Notes: generated by a model not told the origin, from the letters alone. Positions 1-9,228 are shown, numbered from the stretch's first letter. The stretch: 64,000 nucleotides of DNA from CAZEAC01 sp964510065 (GCA_964510065.1 CAZEAC010000017.1:8324-72323); one strand, 5' to 3'. A program made the numbers and translations.

Positions 1-2
1 CC

Positions 3-101
3 CAGATCCATCCTTACGAGGTCCCCGAATTGCTGATACTTTCGCCCGAAGCTTCATTGGCTCCCTATGCCGAGTGGGTCCAAAAGTCAGTGATAACTTA
101 A
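3..101 (+). CDS. cutA: CutA divalent-cation tolerance protein, C-terminal fragment
   Basis: The first 33 codons of the window, open from the left edge, end in TAA at 99-101. The translation begins QIHPYEVPELLIL and closes with YAEWVQKSV. This is the C-terminal signature of CutA (HPYEVPE, then a hydrophobic strand, then Y-x-x-W-hydrophobic), a small trimeric protein linked to copper tolerance. Only about the last third of a roughly 105-residue protein is present; the rest lies outside the window. It converges on the next gene with 2 bp between stops. The identification rests on motif recognition in a short fragment. Confidence 0.8.
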   Translation, partial: QIHPYEVPELLILSPEASLAPYAEWVQKSVIT

Positions 102-103
102 AT

Positions 104-475
104 CTAGGGATTGTCTTTCTGCTCGTGGCCGCCGTTCTTGCCTTCATCGCGACCACGCGGATCTTTTCTTTGGTCGACGACGATATCAATTCCACCAGCG
201 GAGATTCCCTCAAGCGCACTCTTTTCGCGCCGACTCTCGAAAGGCTCGGGCGGTTGGGCAACCGGAACCGGGCCCGAAGAAGACCAAACTCGCATTGTTT
301 TCTGACCATCGCTGACCTCCTCTCCAGGAAGGACAGGTGGAAGCCGCGGGTCAAAGGTCGCATCAGAAGCCTGATTTGGTGTTGCCTCGGGTGCAGCAAA
401 ATCACCATGCCCGTCCGCGCTCGCTGGCGCAACGATAAGTGATACACCGATAAAAAGCCAAAGTGCCTTCGTCAT
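104..475 (-). CDS. Small exported hypothetical protein
   Basis: A protein of 123 residues with a clear signal peptide (MTKALWLFIGVSLIVAPASA, cleavage expected after ASADG). The mature part is Pro/Glu/Asp-rich, hydrophilic and probably disordered, ending in a charged Lys/Asp/Gly tail. The ATG at 475 is preceded by AGGAG with good spacing, so it is preferred over an in-frame ATG five codons upstream. It converges on the cutA fragment. No domain is recognised. The location should be periplasm or outside; the function is unknown. Confidence 0.6.
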   Translation of the reverse strand: MTKALWLFIGVSLIVAPASADGHGDFAAPEATPNQASDATFDPRLPPVLPGEEVSDGQKTMRVWSSSGPVPVAQPPEPFESRREKSALEGISAGGIDIVVDQRKDPRGRDEGKNGGHEQKDNP

Positions 476-635
476 AAATATCTCCTGCAAAGTATAGTGA
501 GGAGCGCTATTCTTTATCCATCGCTAGAATGTTAAGATTCCAGGCGACAGGCTAACGATTGTACAATCATGGGCTCGTAGCTGCTCGGAATTACTGAGAG
601 TACGCGCCATAAAGCACCAGTATCTTCAGCTAATT

Positions 636-1811
636 ATGAGCTCCGAAGCGACACCGGCTTTCTCCTCGAGGAGCGTCACAGCATCTCCGGATATTGACCT
701 TAGTCGGAGCCACCTACAGCCGCACCCACTTGGAACAGCTCTCCCCACGATTGTCGACACGCTTGCAAGCTGTCGAACCAGTCTCGAATCCCCCACCACC
801 CCGGGCCAGCTCCGCGTTATTGCCTGGAAGCTTGAACATGCGCGGATTGTTCTTGATCGTTCGCAGTTCGCTGCTTCAAACACTGAAGTGGCGCCGGGAG
901 CAATGAACAACGCCATACTGCAGCAGTTTGAAGAGATTCAAGATATCCTCGCGAGAATTATTCTTCAGGCATACGAATGTTACGCCGCTCCAATCTCCAA
1001 TATTTTTAGAACATCAAATTTTTGGGCTGTTTTTATGCAAGCCTGTGAGCTGCGCTGGTCGGCAATCTTTGCAAAGCTCGGCTTCTCTACTGACCTGTTG
1101 ACTCACACCCCACACGCTGAGCAGCCTCAACTCCTCAGATCCATCTTGGACGCTTTCGAAATCGAGTCCCGATACCTGAGCGAATATTACTCCCTCACAA
1201 AATATAACTGGGACCTTGAGTGGCAGCTTGGTAGAAACGCCGACAAGATAGCCTCCATCGAGAATTTTCTCGACGAAATCGTTGACGAAACGCCTACGCG
1301 CAGATGCTTCGGCCAGGTGGCGCTCGATACATTTTTTAAGATCAAAGATAGGCGTGGAATCGACACGACATTTGATGAGTTCGCGCGACGAGTAGAAAAC
1401 AACGAGCTTCTCTACGCGGCGGCAATTCTTCCAACGTTAATTACCTGCGCGAAGACAAAGAAGCTTTCCCATTTGGAGTGCGTGAAAATGCCACGATTCA
1501 TCCAGGAATACATGCGCAGGTTTTGTCTCGAAATTCGAAGCTGCCCAGCGATTTCGCCAACTCACGATGAAGCCCATGCTCTCACCTTCCGTACTCTGGC
1601 AACGACCGCAATGCCACTCACTCCATGGGGGGATGTTCTTACAGATTCTTACCTTGCGAGGAAGCGTTCGCTTGCGTTGCCAATTCTCTCTGATGGGCTT
1701 ATGGCCGCGCTCGGAATGAGCCTGATCGCAACTGCGACAAAAAAAGAAGCCTCCCAGACGCCAGAAAGCGACAGCAGTCTTCTCACTCCTTGGATTGATT
1801 TTGAGCGATAG
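636..1811 (+). CDS. Hypothetical protein, 391 residues
   Basis: A single open frame with normal codon use for the window. The protein is soluble-looking and mostly alpha-helical, with several Cys residues. A weakly hydrophobic stretch near the C-terminus (around 345-365, GLMAALGMSLIATATKK) may be a buried helix rather than a membrane segment. No signal peptide, nucleotide-binding loop or catalytic motif is visible. The upstream region lacks a strong Shine-Dalgarno, so the ATG at 636 is tentative. It converges with the exported protein at 1814 with 2 bp between stops. I do not recognise the family. Confidence 0.6.
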   Translation: MSSEATPAFSSRSVTASPDIDLSRSHLQPHPLGTALPTIVDTLASCRTSLESPTTPGQLRVIAWKLEHARIVLDRSQFAASNTEVAPGAMNNAILQQFEEIQDILARIILQAYECYAAPISNIFRTSNFWAVFMQACELRWSAIFAKLGFSTDLLTHTPHAEQPQLLRSILDAFEIESRYLSEYYSLTKYNWDLEWQLGRNADKIASIENFLDEIVDETPTRRCFGQVALDTFFKIKDRRGIDTTFDEFARRVENNELLYAAAILPTLITCAKTKKLSHLECVKMPRFIQEYMRRFCLEIRSCPAISPTHDEAHALTFRTLATTAMPLTPWGDVLTDSYLARKRSLALPILSDGLMAALGMSLIATATKKEASQTPESDSSLLTPWIDFER

Positions 1812-1813
1812 AA

Positions 1814-2551
1814 TTATCGAACATATATCTGCGCAAGCTCAGCCAACTGGCGACGCCAAAGTTGCGCTTCCCGTCCGCCAAGACCGGATATCGCTTCACG
1901 CATAGCTCGGAGGCTCTTTGACGTCGCATCGCCGGCGCGTCGCTCAATTTCTTGGCGCGACAGACCAGCGCTGTCATTTCCAGAAGCTAGGCGAAGTCTG
2001 TGCAACTCAAAGCTGACCTGTGCCGCCATTTCAGAAATTGTCCCCTGCGAATTAATAAAGACTACCGCGTGTGGGCTCACGCCACTCATGGCAGCGGGAA
2101 TGGCGAAAGAAGCACTATTTGATGCATAACGCGAAAAGTGAATACCGCCTCCGATAACGTCTTCATTCACACCAGCGACTCGCCGTAAGTACGCTGGGGC
2201 TTCAGTCTGAACAGACTCAAGCGGCACAACTAAGGTACTCCGCGCTTTGGCAAACCTTGTCACGTAATTTGAGATGTCTGAATCCGTCAATGCAAGGAGC
2301 AACGCACGCTCAACCGATGCCTTCACGGTATTCTGATTTGTCGCAAGGTGTGAAACTACCGGTTCAAAGCGCGCGAACGCATTGGTGAGTGCCTGTCGCT
2401 GCAACTTCAACAGTGCATCACTCGACCGCTCCATTGTCATATCAGCTCGAGCTTTCTCCGCCGCGCGCGCAGCGGTAACTTCAGCGCTTAGCAGAAATGT
2501 TCCGAGCACTGCAATACCTCCGCAGCGTAATCCGTTATGCACAAGGTTCAT
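1814..2551 (-). CDS. Exported hypothetical protein
   Basis: A protein of 245 residues with an N-terminal hydrophobic stretch (GGIAVLGTFLLSAEVTAARA) that reads as a signal peptide ending near AARA. The rest is mainly helical, with an Arg/Ala-rich C-terminal half. GAGGTG sits just upstream of the ATG at 2551. It lies 12 bp downstream of ispF on the same strand, so it is probably the last gene of a transglycosylase-ispF-this gene unit. No known domain is recognised; a periplasmic location is inferred. Confidence 0.65.
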   Translation of the reverse strand: MNLVHNGLRCGGIAVLGTFLLSAEVTAARAAEKARADMTMERSSDALLKLQRQALTNAFARFEPVVSHLATNQNTVKASVERALLLALTDSDISNYVTRFAKARSTLVVPLESVQTEAPAYLRRVAGVNEDVIGGGIHFSRYASNSASFAIPAAMSGVSPHAVVFINSQGTISEMAAQVSFELHRLRLASGNDSAGLSRQEIERRAGDATSKSLRAMREAISGLGGREAQLWRRQLAELAQIYVR

Positions 2552-2563
2552 AACTTCACCTCT

Positions 2564-3043
2564 TTACCTTTCTACAAGCAGCACAACCGCACTGGCATAA
2601 ATACCTTCGCGACGACCGATAAATCCAAGCCCTTCCGCCGTAGTGGCCTTAATGCCGCACGCTGAGGGGTCAATATTAAGCACCGTGCAGATATTTTTTT
2701 TCATGACGGGGATGTGCGGCAATATTTTAGGCGCCTCAGCAAGCACTGTGATATCAACATTTTCAACCGCGTAGCCGGAGCTACGCGCTTCGTCCATGGC
2801 GTGACTTAGGAAAATGCTACTCGCAGCATCTTTCCAACGCGGATCGTTGTTTGGGAAAAAAGATCCGATGTCGCCCTTACCGCAAGCGCCTAAAATCGCA
2901 TCAGTGAGCGCATGCAGCAGCACATCAGCGTCGGAATGTCCTTCTAAACCATACTCGTTCGGAATATTAACACCACCTAAGACTAGCTTACGACCCTTCG
3001 CAAAACGGTGAATGTCTATTCCCTGCCCGACCCTAATTTTCAT
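2564..3043 (-). CDS. ispF: 2-C-methyl-D-erythritol 2,4-cyclodiphosphate synthase
   Basis: IspF makes MEcPP from CDP-ME 2-phosphate in the non-mevalonate (MEP) isoprenoid pathway, in the cytoplasm, as a homotrimer. The 159-residue length is typical. The metal-binding DIH appears in VGQGIDIHRF, with HSDADVLLHAL, the GDIGSFFPNNDPRWK segment, and the C-terminal TTAEGLGFIGRREGI signature all present. Its ATG overlaps the stop of the upstream transglycosylase gene by 4 bp, implying translational coupling. ispD, often adjacent or fused, is not in this window. Confidence 0.97.
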   Translation of the reverse strand: MKIRVGQGIDIHRFAKGRKLVLGGVNIPNEYGLEGHSDADVLLHALTDAILGACGKGDIGSFFPNNDPRWKDAASSIFLSHAMDEARSSGYAVENVDITVLAEAPKILPHIPVMKKNICTVLNIDPSACGIKATTAEGLGFIGRREGIYASAVVLLVER

Positions 3044-3828
3044 GAGCGCTCCTCGAGCGTCTCGGGCTTGGTAATTCCAATACCGTATCGCTCCGGCTCA
3101 CTTGCGATAAGTGTCGCCGCAATAAATCGGGGTACAAACTCACGAGTTTGCGAGGAAAGATGTCCACGCCGCGCAAGCGTCCAGAAATTTGCTTCTCCCG
3201 ACTTGCGAATCGCCCGATCAACCGCGCCGGGGCCGGCGTTGTAAGCGGCAAGCGCCAGATACCAATCTCGGTAAATCGAGTAGAGGTCACGCAGATGTCG
3301 CGCCGCGGCAATTGTAGACAATACTGGATCGCGACGCTGATCTTTTAAGATACCCACGGCGAGGCCATAAAGTTTGGCGGTCGATTTCATAAATTGCCAG
3401 ATACCCACCGCACCGGCACCGCTTTTTGCGTGAGTATCGAAACCACTCTCAATGAGCGCCAAGTTGAGCAGCTCTGCCGGGACGCCTTCGTCTTCGAAGA
3501 TTTTTGAGAGTACCGGCTCATATACATCTTTGCGCGCAAGCCCTTCGCGAATAGTTCTAGCGTCGCCTCGAAGATAGTCTCGAATCTCACGTTCAACCTC
3601 AGCATTGCGCATGAGTGGCGGCTTTGGAAGTCTTTGAGTAGGAAGCGAGTGCACGCGAAATTCAAGATCGGAGTACCCTTCGGAATCCTGCAGTGCCTGG
3701 CGCGCGTCGTCGCTCAGGCTCGAGCCGTAGCTGAAAAGCCCGTGAGATCCAACCAGCGAGCAACCACTCAACGAGAGAAGCCACAGCAGGGCTAGAAAAT
3801 AGGCGTTATGGCGGTATGAATTGACCAT
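3040..3828 (-). CDS. Lytic transglycosylase lipoprotein, SLT domain (MltD-like)
   Basis: Cleaves the MurNAc-GlcNAc bond of peptidoglycan at the periplasmic side of a membrane. Starting at the ATG at 3828 gives a lipoprotein signal (hydrophobic LALLWLLSLSGC, lipobox LSGC). The longer frame to 3930 would bury this, so the shorter start is preferred, although its Shine-Dalgarno is weak. The SLT domain holds the catalytic Glu in LALIESGFD, then AVGIWQFM and the LALAAYNAGPGAV segment of GH23 enzymes. There are no C-terminal LysM repeats, unlike classical MltD. The stop overlaps ispF by 4 bp. Confidence 0.9.
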   Translation of the reverse strand: MVNSYRHNAYFLALLWLLSLSGCSLVGSHGLFSYGSSLSDDARQALQDSEGYSDLEFRVHSLPTQRLPKPPLMRNAEVEREIRDYLRGDARTIREGLARKDVYEPVLSKIFEDEGVPAELLNLALIESGFDTHAKSGAGAVGIWQFMKSTAKLYGLAVGILKDQRRDPVLSTIAAARHLRDLYSIYRDWYLALAAYNAGPGAVDRAIRKSGEANFWTLARRGHLSSQTREFVPRFIAATLIASEPERYGIGITKPETLEERS

Positions 3829-4160
3829 CCACGAACATCGCGGCATAGGCAGTGTAGTCAAAATATAACACAGGGTTTGCATTCTAGTCAGCCTCTCGCC
3901 AACTGGCGCAATCACAAACCCTCGTTTCAAAAATTTCTTTTATGGGGCAGCTCGTAGCGCCTCCACGTTGAGATAAAATTAATAACATTTCAAGATCTTA
4001 GCAACCTTTCCTGAGCTTTCGGTTGCCGAACATATTTAATCCCGGTATTCTAGCCGGACCGTCGTTTTTTGGAACGAAGCTGGTAGTTTTTCTCATCCTA
4101 TAGAGTGGATGAGGCTGGTTTGCATCGCGCGATTTCTCTTCTAGATTTTATGGAGATTGT
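3829..4160. other. 332 bp divergent intergenic region with two short inverted repeats
   Basis: Separates the minus-strand transglycosylase from the plus-strand lipoprotein. It holds an inverted repeat GCAACC/GGTTGC (4001-4006 with 4021-4026) and another CTCATCC/GGATGAG (4092-4098 with 4107-4113). The second lies in the probable 5' leader of the lipoprotein. I see no convincing promoter boxes and no small gene. Confidence 0.4.
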
Positions 4161-4784
4161 ATGAAACGGCTCGTTGCGTATTCATTGGTGGCACTCTTGA
4201 GCATGGGCTGCGCATCGCTTCCTACTTTTTTCGATTTTAGTCGCAGCACCGGGGCAAATTTCGCCGTCTCGAATGATGGTACTGCTGCAGGCGCAGCACT
4301 TTCTGAGGGATCGATTTTAATTTCGCGACCGGTTCCTGAACTTTTGACCGCACAGAATCTTCCTTCGGCTATGGGCTTTGTGCCATCGTTTCAGGGGGCT
4401 AATAGTCCATGGCTTCTTCTTGACCGAAGCGCAAATACCGCTTCGCTCATGAATGGCGAAACCGCCACCGAAACTACCGGCTTGTTGGACCTTGCTGATA
4501 TTCCGGCCGGGCGCTATTCAGTGCTTCTTAAGAGCAGAAACCCGCTTTGGTACGCAAACGATCGCTACTTTGTCGAGCGTGATATGGATGTTCCACCGGA
4601 TGGCTCAAAAGATCGCTTCCTCCGTGGCGCGCTTGGTGACTACGCAATATATCTTTCCAAGAACACTGCAATTCACAGCAGTCCCGCGTGGAGCTCGGAC
4701 GTTGGTGGCGTTCGCATTGATGACTCGCCACTCTCCAAGTTTTATTACATGTTGCCTGTTGGTGCGATGATCGAGGTTCGTTAA
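4161..4784 (+). CDS. Putative lipoprotein, hypothetical
   Basis: A protein of 207 residues with a lipoprotein signal, MKRLVAYSLVALLSMGC (lipobox SMGC). GGAG lies five bases before the ATG. The mature protein has about 190 residues with beta-rich character and a segment LLDLADIPAGRYSVLLKSRNP that looks like a small beta-sandwich strand pair. No catalytic motif is visible. It stands alone between a divergent promoter region and a repeat element. Membrane-anchored in the periplasm is inferred; function unknown. Confidence 0.7.
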   Translation: MKRLVAYSLVALLSMGCASLPTFFDFSRSTGANFAVSNDGTAAGAALSEGSILISRPVPELLTAQNLPSAMGFVPSFQGANSPWLLLDRSANTASLMNGETATETTGLLDLADIPAGRYSVLLKSRNPLWYANDRYFVERDMDVPPDGSKDRFLRGALGDYAIYLSKNTAIHSSPAWSSDVGGVRIDDSPLSKFYYMLPVGAMIEVR

Positions 4785-4839
4785 GTACGCTTTCGGTCTC
4801 CTTGTGCGGCCAGATTCGTGGGCAGCTTAATTTGCGCGC

Positions 4840-4905
4840 CTCCTGTGTCTCTATGTTTTTTTTTGAAAAATGAACCACAGAGACACAGAGGGAACAGAGA
4901 CACGA
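4840..4905. repeat. CACAGAG-heptad inverted repeat, copy 1 (degenerate left arm)
   Basis: The right arm (about 4874-4897) reads CCACAGAG-A-CACAGAG-GG-AACAGAG. The left arm (about 4841-4856) is a decayed complement containing CCTGTGTCTCTATG. A T/A-rich loop separates them. The unit matches copies at 11.95 kb and 20.95 kb. It lies between two plus-strand genes (4161-4784 and 5078-5788). The 290 bp around it hold no gene. Confidence 0.75.
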
Positions 4906-5077
4906 AAGACAAAAAAGGAAGGAAATTTGGTTAACCGAGTACCAATCCCGTAGACTTTCAAAATCGCGAAAATTATAATGTATTTTGAAGCAGGGCGCAC
5001 TTTATGCTCTACTAGACTAGGCCGCGGAATGACGCTACAATAAATAAAACTGCATAATCTCATATTGGTAGAGGACT

Positions 5078-5788
5078 GTGACGTACGAGAAGCTTGGTGG
5101 TGGTGTCGTTAAAAGGACTTCTAAGAGAGTTATCGGATTATTTATCGATGGCACCGGATTAGATCGCGCCTCACGGCGAATGAATCGGCGCATCGATATG
5201 GCCTCGCTTGTTCGCGGCGTGACCTCTGGAACCGCGCCAGCTATAGCTCGATACTATACGCTCATTCCGTACGAAGACGATTCGAGACAGCGCGCTTTTC
5301 TCGATGCAGTGGCACGAGCCGGACTTGCTGTTATTGTGAAGAGGCTCCCGCCAAAGGGCGTCACCAGACAAGTCAGCGTTGAAAGCGAAATGGCCTCAGA
5401 CCTTGTCGCCTTCGCGCTTGGCCATTCCCATTTCAGCTCTCTGAGTCAGTATCAGGCTGAAGAGCCGGTGGCACATCACAACGCCGCGATTCCGCTGAGA
5501 GCTCATATTCAAAAACCACGTGCTCGACCTGCCGAACCCGCTCCAGGTAACGAAACAACGGCGACTGCTGCCGAACCGGCGCATCTTGATCCGGTCGACG
5601 CGAAAGTTGAGAGAATTGTCACCGTTGTCTGCCCGGGTCGCGATCTGGCCTATCCAATTTCATTAGTGAAAGAATTTGGCGTTGATACCGTATCGGCAGA
5701 CTTCGGACAGTTTAATATTGGCGACGTCCTCAAATCTGCAGCAAAATGGATCGACCTTTCGGATTCCGAAACTATCTGGATGGAATAG
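5078..5788 (+). CDS. Divergent NYN/LabA-type nuclease-fold protein with linker insertion
   Basis: The N-terminal part carries IGLFIDGTGLDRASRR, matching the first acidic strand of NYN (PIN-like) domains, followed by the KGVTRQVSVESEMASDLV helix. The C-terminal part (from VERIVTVVCPGRDLAYPISLVKEFG) matches the second half, where the usual SGDSDF is replaced by CPGRD. Between them, about residues 125-180 form a Pro/Ala/His-rich linker not seen in compact LabA proteins. The start is GTG at 5078 behind AGAGG. Cytoplasmic RNA-binding or RNase activity is the family expectation, but changed acidic motifs leave catalysis in doubt. Confidence 0.65.
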   Translation: MTYEKLGGGVVKRTSKRVIGLFIDGTGLDRASRRMNRRIDMASLVRGVTSGTAPAIARYYTLIPYEDDSRQRAFLDAVARAGLAVIVKRLPPKGVTRQVSVESEMASDLVAFALGHSHFSSLSQYQAEEPVAHHNAAIPLRAHIQKPRARPAEPAPGNETTATAAEPAHLDPVDAKVERIVTVVCPGRDLAYPISLVKEFGVDTVSADFGQFNIGDVLKSAAKWIDLSDSETIWME

Positions 5789-5870
5789 GCTTGTCGCAGA
5801 ATCCCATTCTCATCACTTAGAACGTTAACTTCTTTCAATACCCGGGCATAAGTGCTACCTTCTGCCGGAC

Positions 5871-7295
5871 ATGTCAGTAACCGCCAAAAGACGTGAATCA
5901 AGCTCCTCTGGAACACCGACGCTACGCGTCCCGCCGCACTCAATTGAGGCTGAAGAGTCTGTCCTTGGTGGAATTCTTCTCGACAATGACGCAATTAACA
6001 TTGCCCTCGAAAGAGTGATTGCCGACGATTTCTACCGCGCGTCACACCGAGCGATCTTTAACGCAATGGTAGCGCTGAGCGACAAACGTGAACCAATTGA
6101 CCTTGTAACTCTTTCAAATCAGCTGCGCTCAATGTCGCTGCTCGAAGAATCAGGCGGCATCGAGAACTTGAGCCGTCTTGCCACTCTTGTGCCGAATGCC
6201 GCAAATGTCGGCTTCTATGCAACGGTGGTAAAGGAGATGTCAATTCGCCGCGGAGTGATCCATCAATCGACCGAGGTAATCGCGGAAGCCTACGACGCCA
6301 AAGGAGAGATTGAGGAATTCTTAGACGGCGTTGAGCGACGCATTCTCGGAGTCGCCGATAACCGGCAGCAGCGCGCTTTTTACAGAGTTGGCGATGTAGT
6401 ACAGGAATCAGTAAAGCTTATCGAAAAGCTCTACGACCAAAAAGCTCCGGTTACCGGCGTACCAACCGGCTTTAAAGATCTCGACAAAATAACTGCCGGA
6501 TTTCAGCCCTCTGATTTAATTATCGTCGCCGCGCGTCCCTCTATGGGAAAGACATCGCTCGTGCTTTGTATGGCCGCAGCAGTTGGGATCCATACTCAGC
6601 TTCCTGTCGCGGTATTCTCGCTTGAAATGTCCAAAGAGCAGATCGTGCTGCGCATGCTCTGCTCCGAGGCACGGGTAAGTAATTCCAAAGTACGTACTGG
6701 CCATCTTGGCGAGCGCGATTTCCCGAAAATTGTCGATGCTGCGAGCAAATTGGCAGAAGCCCCAATCTTTATTGATGACACGCCAGCAATTACAATTACG
6801 GAGCTGCGTGCGAAGGCGCGAAGACTCCATCGTGAAAGCCCGCTCTCACTCATTGTCGTTGACTACTTGCAGCTCATGCGCAGCCCCTCGTACTCACATA
6901 GCCGTGAACAGGAAATCTCCGACATCTCTCGTTCGCTGAAAGCGGTGGCCAAAGAGCTTAACGTTCCGGTAATCGCTCTTTCGCAGCTTAACCGTTCGGT
7001 CGAATCTCGAAATGACAAACGCCCAATGATGTCGGATCTTCGTGAGTCAGGCGCAATTGAGCAGGATGCCGATATTATCGCCTTTATTTACCGCGATGAA
7101 GTTTACAATGAAGGCACCGCCGACAAAGGAATCGCAGAGCTTATCATTGCCAAGCAAAGAAACGGCCCCACCGGAACGGTACGGCTTGCCTTTTCTGCTG
7201 AACATACTCGCTTTGACTCACTCGTCGAACCGACAACGGCAGAGGAGATTCTGCTTCCCGCAAGCACTGAGAGCAGCGAGCCGGATATTTTTTAG
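5871..7295 (+). CDS. dnaB: Replicative DNA helicase DnaB
   Basis: The hexameric 5'-3' helicase of the replication fork, at 474 residues the usual size. The N-terminal domain starts at PPHSIEAEESVLGGIL (about 21-36). The RecA-like domain has the Walker A ARPSMGKTSL (221-230), the FSLEMSKEQ motif, a Walker B-like LIVVDYLQLM, and ALSQLNRSVE, followed by SDLRESGAIEQDADII. A short Ser-rich N-terminal tail precedes the domain. It is 82 bp downstream of the NYN-like gene on the same strand. Nothing in the sequence points to an intein. Confidence 0.98.
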   Translation: MSVTAKRRESSSSGTPTLRVPPHSIEAEESVLGGILLDNDAINIALERVIADDFYRASHRAIFNAMVALSDKREPIDLVTLSNQLRSMSLLEESGGIENLSRLATLVPNAANVGFYATVVKEMSIRRGVIHQSTEVIAEAYDAKGEIEEFLDGVERRILGVADNRQQRAFYRVGDVVQESVKLIEKLYDQKAPVTGVPTGFKDLDKITAGFQPSDLIIVAARPSMGKTSLVLCMAAAVGIHTQLPVAVFSLEMSKEQIVLRMLCSEARVSNSKVRTGHLGERDFPKIVDAASKLAEAPIFIDDTPAITITELRAKARRLHRESPLSLIVVDYLQLMRSPSYSHSREQEISDISRSLKAVAKELNVPVIALSQLNRSVESRNDKRPMMSDLRESGAIEQDADIIAFIYRDEVYNEGTADKGIAELIIAKQRNGPTGTVRLAFSAEHTRFDSLVEPTTAEEILLPASTESSEPDIF

Positions 7296-7379
7296 CGCGG
7301 AATTGTCGCGATTTCTTCTTTTCGATCTTACGGTGTTGAGCTCGCGGTGTCGATCTCTTCTTGAAGAGCGAAGGACTCA

Positions 7380-8288
7380 TTAAAACCTTTTAGTTTCCTG
7401 CCCCACAGAAAACGGCTCATAACCGAAGATTGCATTTAGATGATGCAGGTAGGCATGGCTTGCTTTGCTCTGCCATACTTTTAGAAGTTTAGAGTGCGCA
7501 TTACTCCAGAGTGCGAGCGAGTGCTCCAATGTTTCTGCGCCCGATGCGCCCGTGTTATCCGCATTGAGCATTAAGAGCGAGAGCCAGCTCAGCGAACTTC
7601 CCATTGCAAAGGCCGGCCAGGCCTGCTGCAAATCTTGCGGCCAGGCCTTATCGCTCATTCCTGCGAGGCTCGATCGCGCTTGTTCCGGTGCAGGGTCAAG
7701 GCGGACTCCCTTTATGATTTCGCTCTGCAAAGCGTGCTGGGTAAGTACCTGCGATTGCAGAGTTTCGAAAATTTCAACAATGACTGGATCCGGAGCATAC
7801 AGTATCCAGCTGAACTGGTGCCCTGTAGCATCGCGCGCAGCACGGCGATGGAATCGCCACAGCAGAATCTTTTCCTGGTAACGCAAAAGAACAGGCTCTA
7901 CAAGCGCCCCGGCGATAAACGCATCACGCTCCCAATGCGGCATCTCCCCCCCGTTCCAAGGAATTGAAAAGCGGATCGGACGCCAGACCGGAATTGCCTC
8001 TGGAGAATTACGCGCTATGCCAGGCAGTGGATATTCGAGTGCCGACGAGGGAAGAACGAGCACCGAGTGCAGTGTGCAGCTCACCAATGGTGTACAAATT
8101 ACTAGCGTCGCGACAGCAAAAATCAGTGACGATATTCGTTTGCGACACACAGAAAATGACTCTACTGAAAATCTCACCAGCTGCTTGGGCCCGTCGGCGA
8201 AAGGTATCACACGCGCCCCGAAGATGCAAAGAAACGACAATACCAGCGCGCGCTGGCTCGAATCATTTCGCTGCGAGTTCCGCCACAT
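7380..8288 (-). CDS. Hypothetical membrane protein or lipoprotein
   Basis: A protein of about 300 residues ending at 7380, with one N-terminal hydrophobic segment (about residues 52-70, ISSLIFAVATLVICTPLVSC) whose end LVSC could be a lipobox if translation starts further in. The rest is soluble, with many Trp and His and no recognised motif. The ATG at 8288 lies 25 bp inside the end of the deacetylase-family gene, suggesting coupled translation, but its Shine-Dalgarno is poor and GTG starts at 8177 or 8150 are alternatives. Function unknown; envelope location inferred. Confidence 0.5.
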   Translation of the reverse strand: MWRNSQRNDSSQRALVLSFLCIFGARVIPFADGPKQLVRFSVESFSVCRKRISSLIFAVATLVICTPLVSCTLHSVLVLPSSALEYPLPGIARNSPEAIPVWRPIRFSIPWNGGEMPHWERDAFIAGALVEPVLLRYQEKILLWRFHRRAARDATGHQFSWILYAPDPVIVEIFETLQSQVLTQHALQSEIIKGVRLDPAPEQARSSLAGMSDKAWPQDLQQAWPAFAMGSSLSWLSLLMLNADNTGASGAETLEHSLALWSNAHSKLLKVWQSKASHAYLHHLNAIFGYEPFSVGQETKRF

Positions 8289-9228
8289 GAACTGCGACGC
8301 ATTCGCCGAGACGTGCCAAATTGTAGCCGCCTTCAAGTAAGCTTACGAGTCGTCCATTACAGTGCCTATCGGCAAGTGCCATCATTTCACGGGTCATCCA
8401 AGAATAGGATTCAGTCTCTAGTGCCTGATTTCCTACTGGGTCTTCACGGTGCGCATCAAAGCCCGCCGAGATTAAGACAAACTGCGGCTTAAATGCCTCA
8501 GCGCGAGGCAGAAATTGCCGCTCGAACACCGCACGATACTCCTTGTCGCCGCTGCCTGGGGCCATCGGGATATTTAGGGTAAAGCCGCGCCCCTCCCCCT
8601 TGCCCTCTTCATGAGCATTTCCAGTTCCGGGATAGAGCGTATCCGGATGCCCATGAATACTGCAGAACAGAACACGCGGATCCATTTCAAAACTATGCTG
8701 TGTACCATTTCCGTGGTGCACATCCCAATCAAGTATTAGTACTCGATCAAATGAATAATGATTAATGAGATACCTCGCCGCGATCGCCACATTATTCAAC
8801 AGACAAAATCCCATCGAGCGGTCTTCTTCGGCATGATGTCCAGGCGGTCGGCCCGCACAAAAAGCGTTTGCAAGATCACCTTTCATCACACAGTCAATTG
8901 CATTAAGCACTGCTCCGACATTGTCACGCGCGACATCGAACGAGCTTCGGCAAATTGAGCTATCCTCACAATCGATAACCGGCATGCCCTCTTTGCAAGC
9001 ACTTTCGAGCCGCGCAAGGTATTCGCGGGTATGATTAAGGAGCAGCCATTCCATCGGCACCACTGACAGCGCTACCGGACTACAGCGCTCAACAAGTCCC
9101 TGCGCGCGAAGTGCCCGGTCAATTTCCAGAATCCGCTCAGGCCGCTCCGGATGCCCCGCTCTGGTGACATGCTCTGTAAAGCGGGTATCGAGAACGAGTC
9201 CAGTCGGACGGGGTGTTTTTTGCGGCAT
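8263..9228 (-). CDS. Histone deacetylase superfamily (AcuC/acetylpolyamine amidohydrolase type) protein
   Basis: A Zn-dependent amidohydrolase of the arginase-deacetylase fold, removing acyl groups from acetyl-lysine or acetylpolyamines; the substrate cannot be told from sequence. Signatures in order: TRAGHPERPERI near the start, GRPPGHHAEEDRSMGFCLLN (the catalytic His pair), ILDWDVHHGNGTQ (metal Asp and His), SAGFDAHREDPVG (second metal Asp) and LLEGGYNL. All active-site residues are intact. I chose the ATG at 9228, where family similarity begins; in-frame ATG at 9261 and GTG at 9291 are possible. It is divergent from the Lrp-type regulator at 9375. Confidence 0.9.
   Translation of the reverse strand: MPQKTPRPTGLVLDTRFTEHVTRAGHPERPERILEIDRALRAQGLVERCSPVALSVVPMEWLLLNHTREYLARLESACKEGMPVIDCEDSSICRSSFDVARDNVGAVLNAIDCVMKGDLANAFCAGRPPGHHAEEDRSMGFCLLNNVAIAARYLINHYSFDRVLILDWDVHHGNGTQHSFEMDPRVLFCSIHGHPDTLYPGTGNAHEEGKGEGRGFTLNIPMAPGSGDKEYRAVFERQFLPRAEAFKPQFVLISAGFDAHREDPVGNQALETESYSWMTREMMALADRHCNGRLVSLLEGGYNLARLGECVAVHVAELAAK

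Noticed and set aside
7296..7379. Terminator after dnaB (CGCG...CGCG with T-rich tail)
   Set aside because: The stem is only 4 bp, too weak to call.
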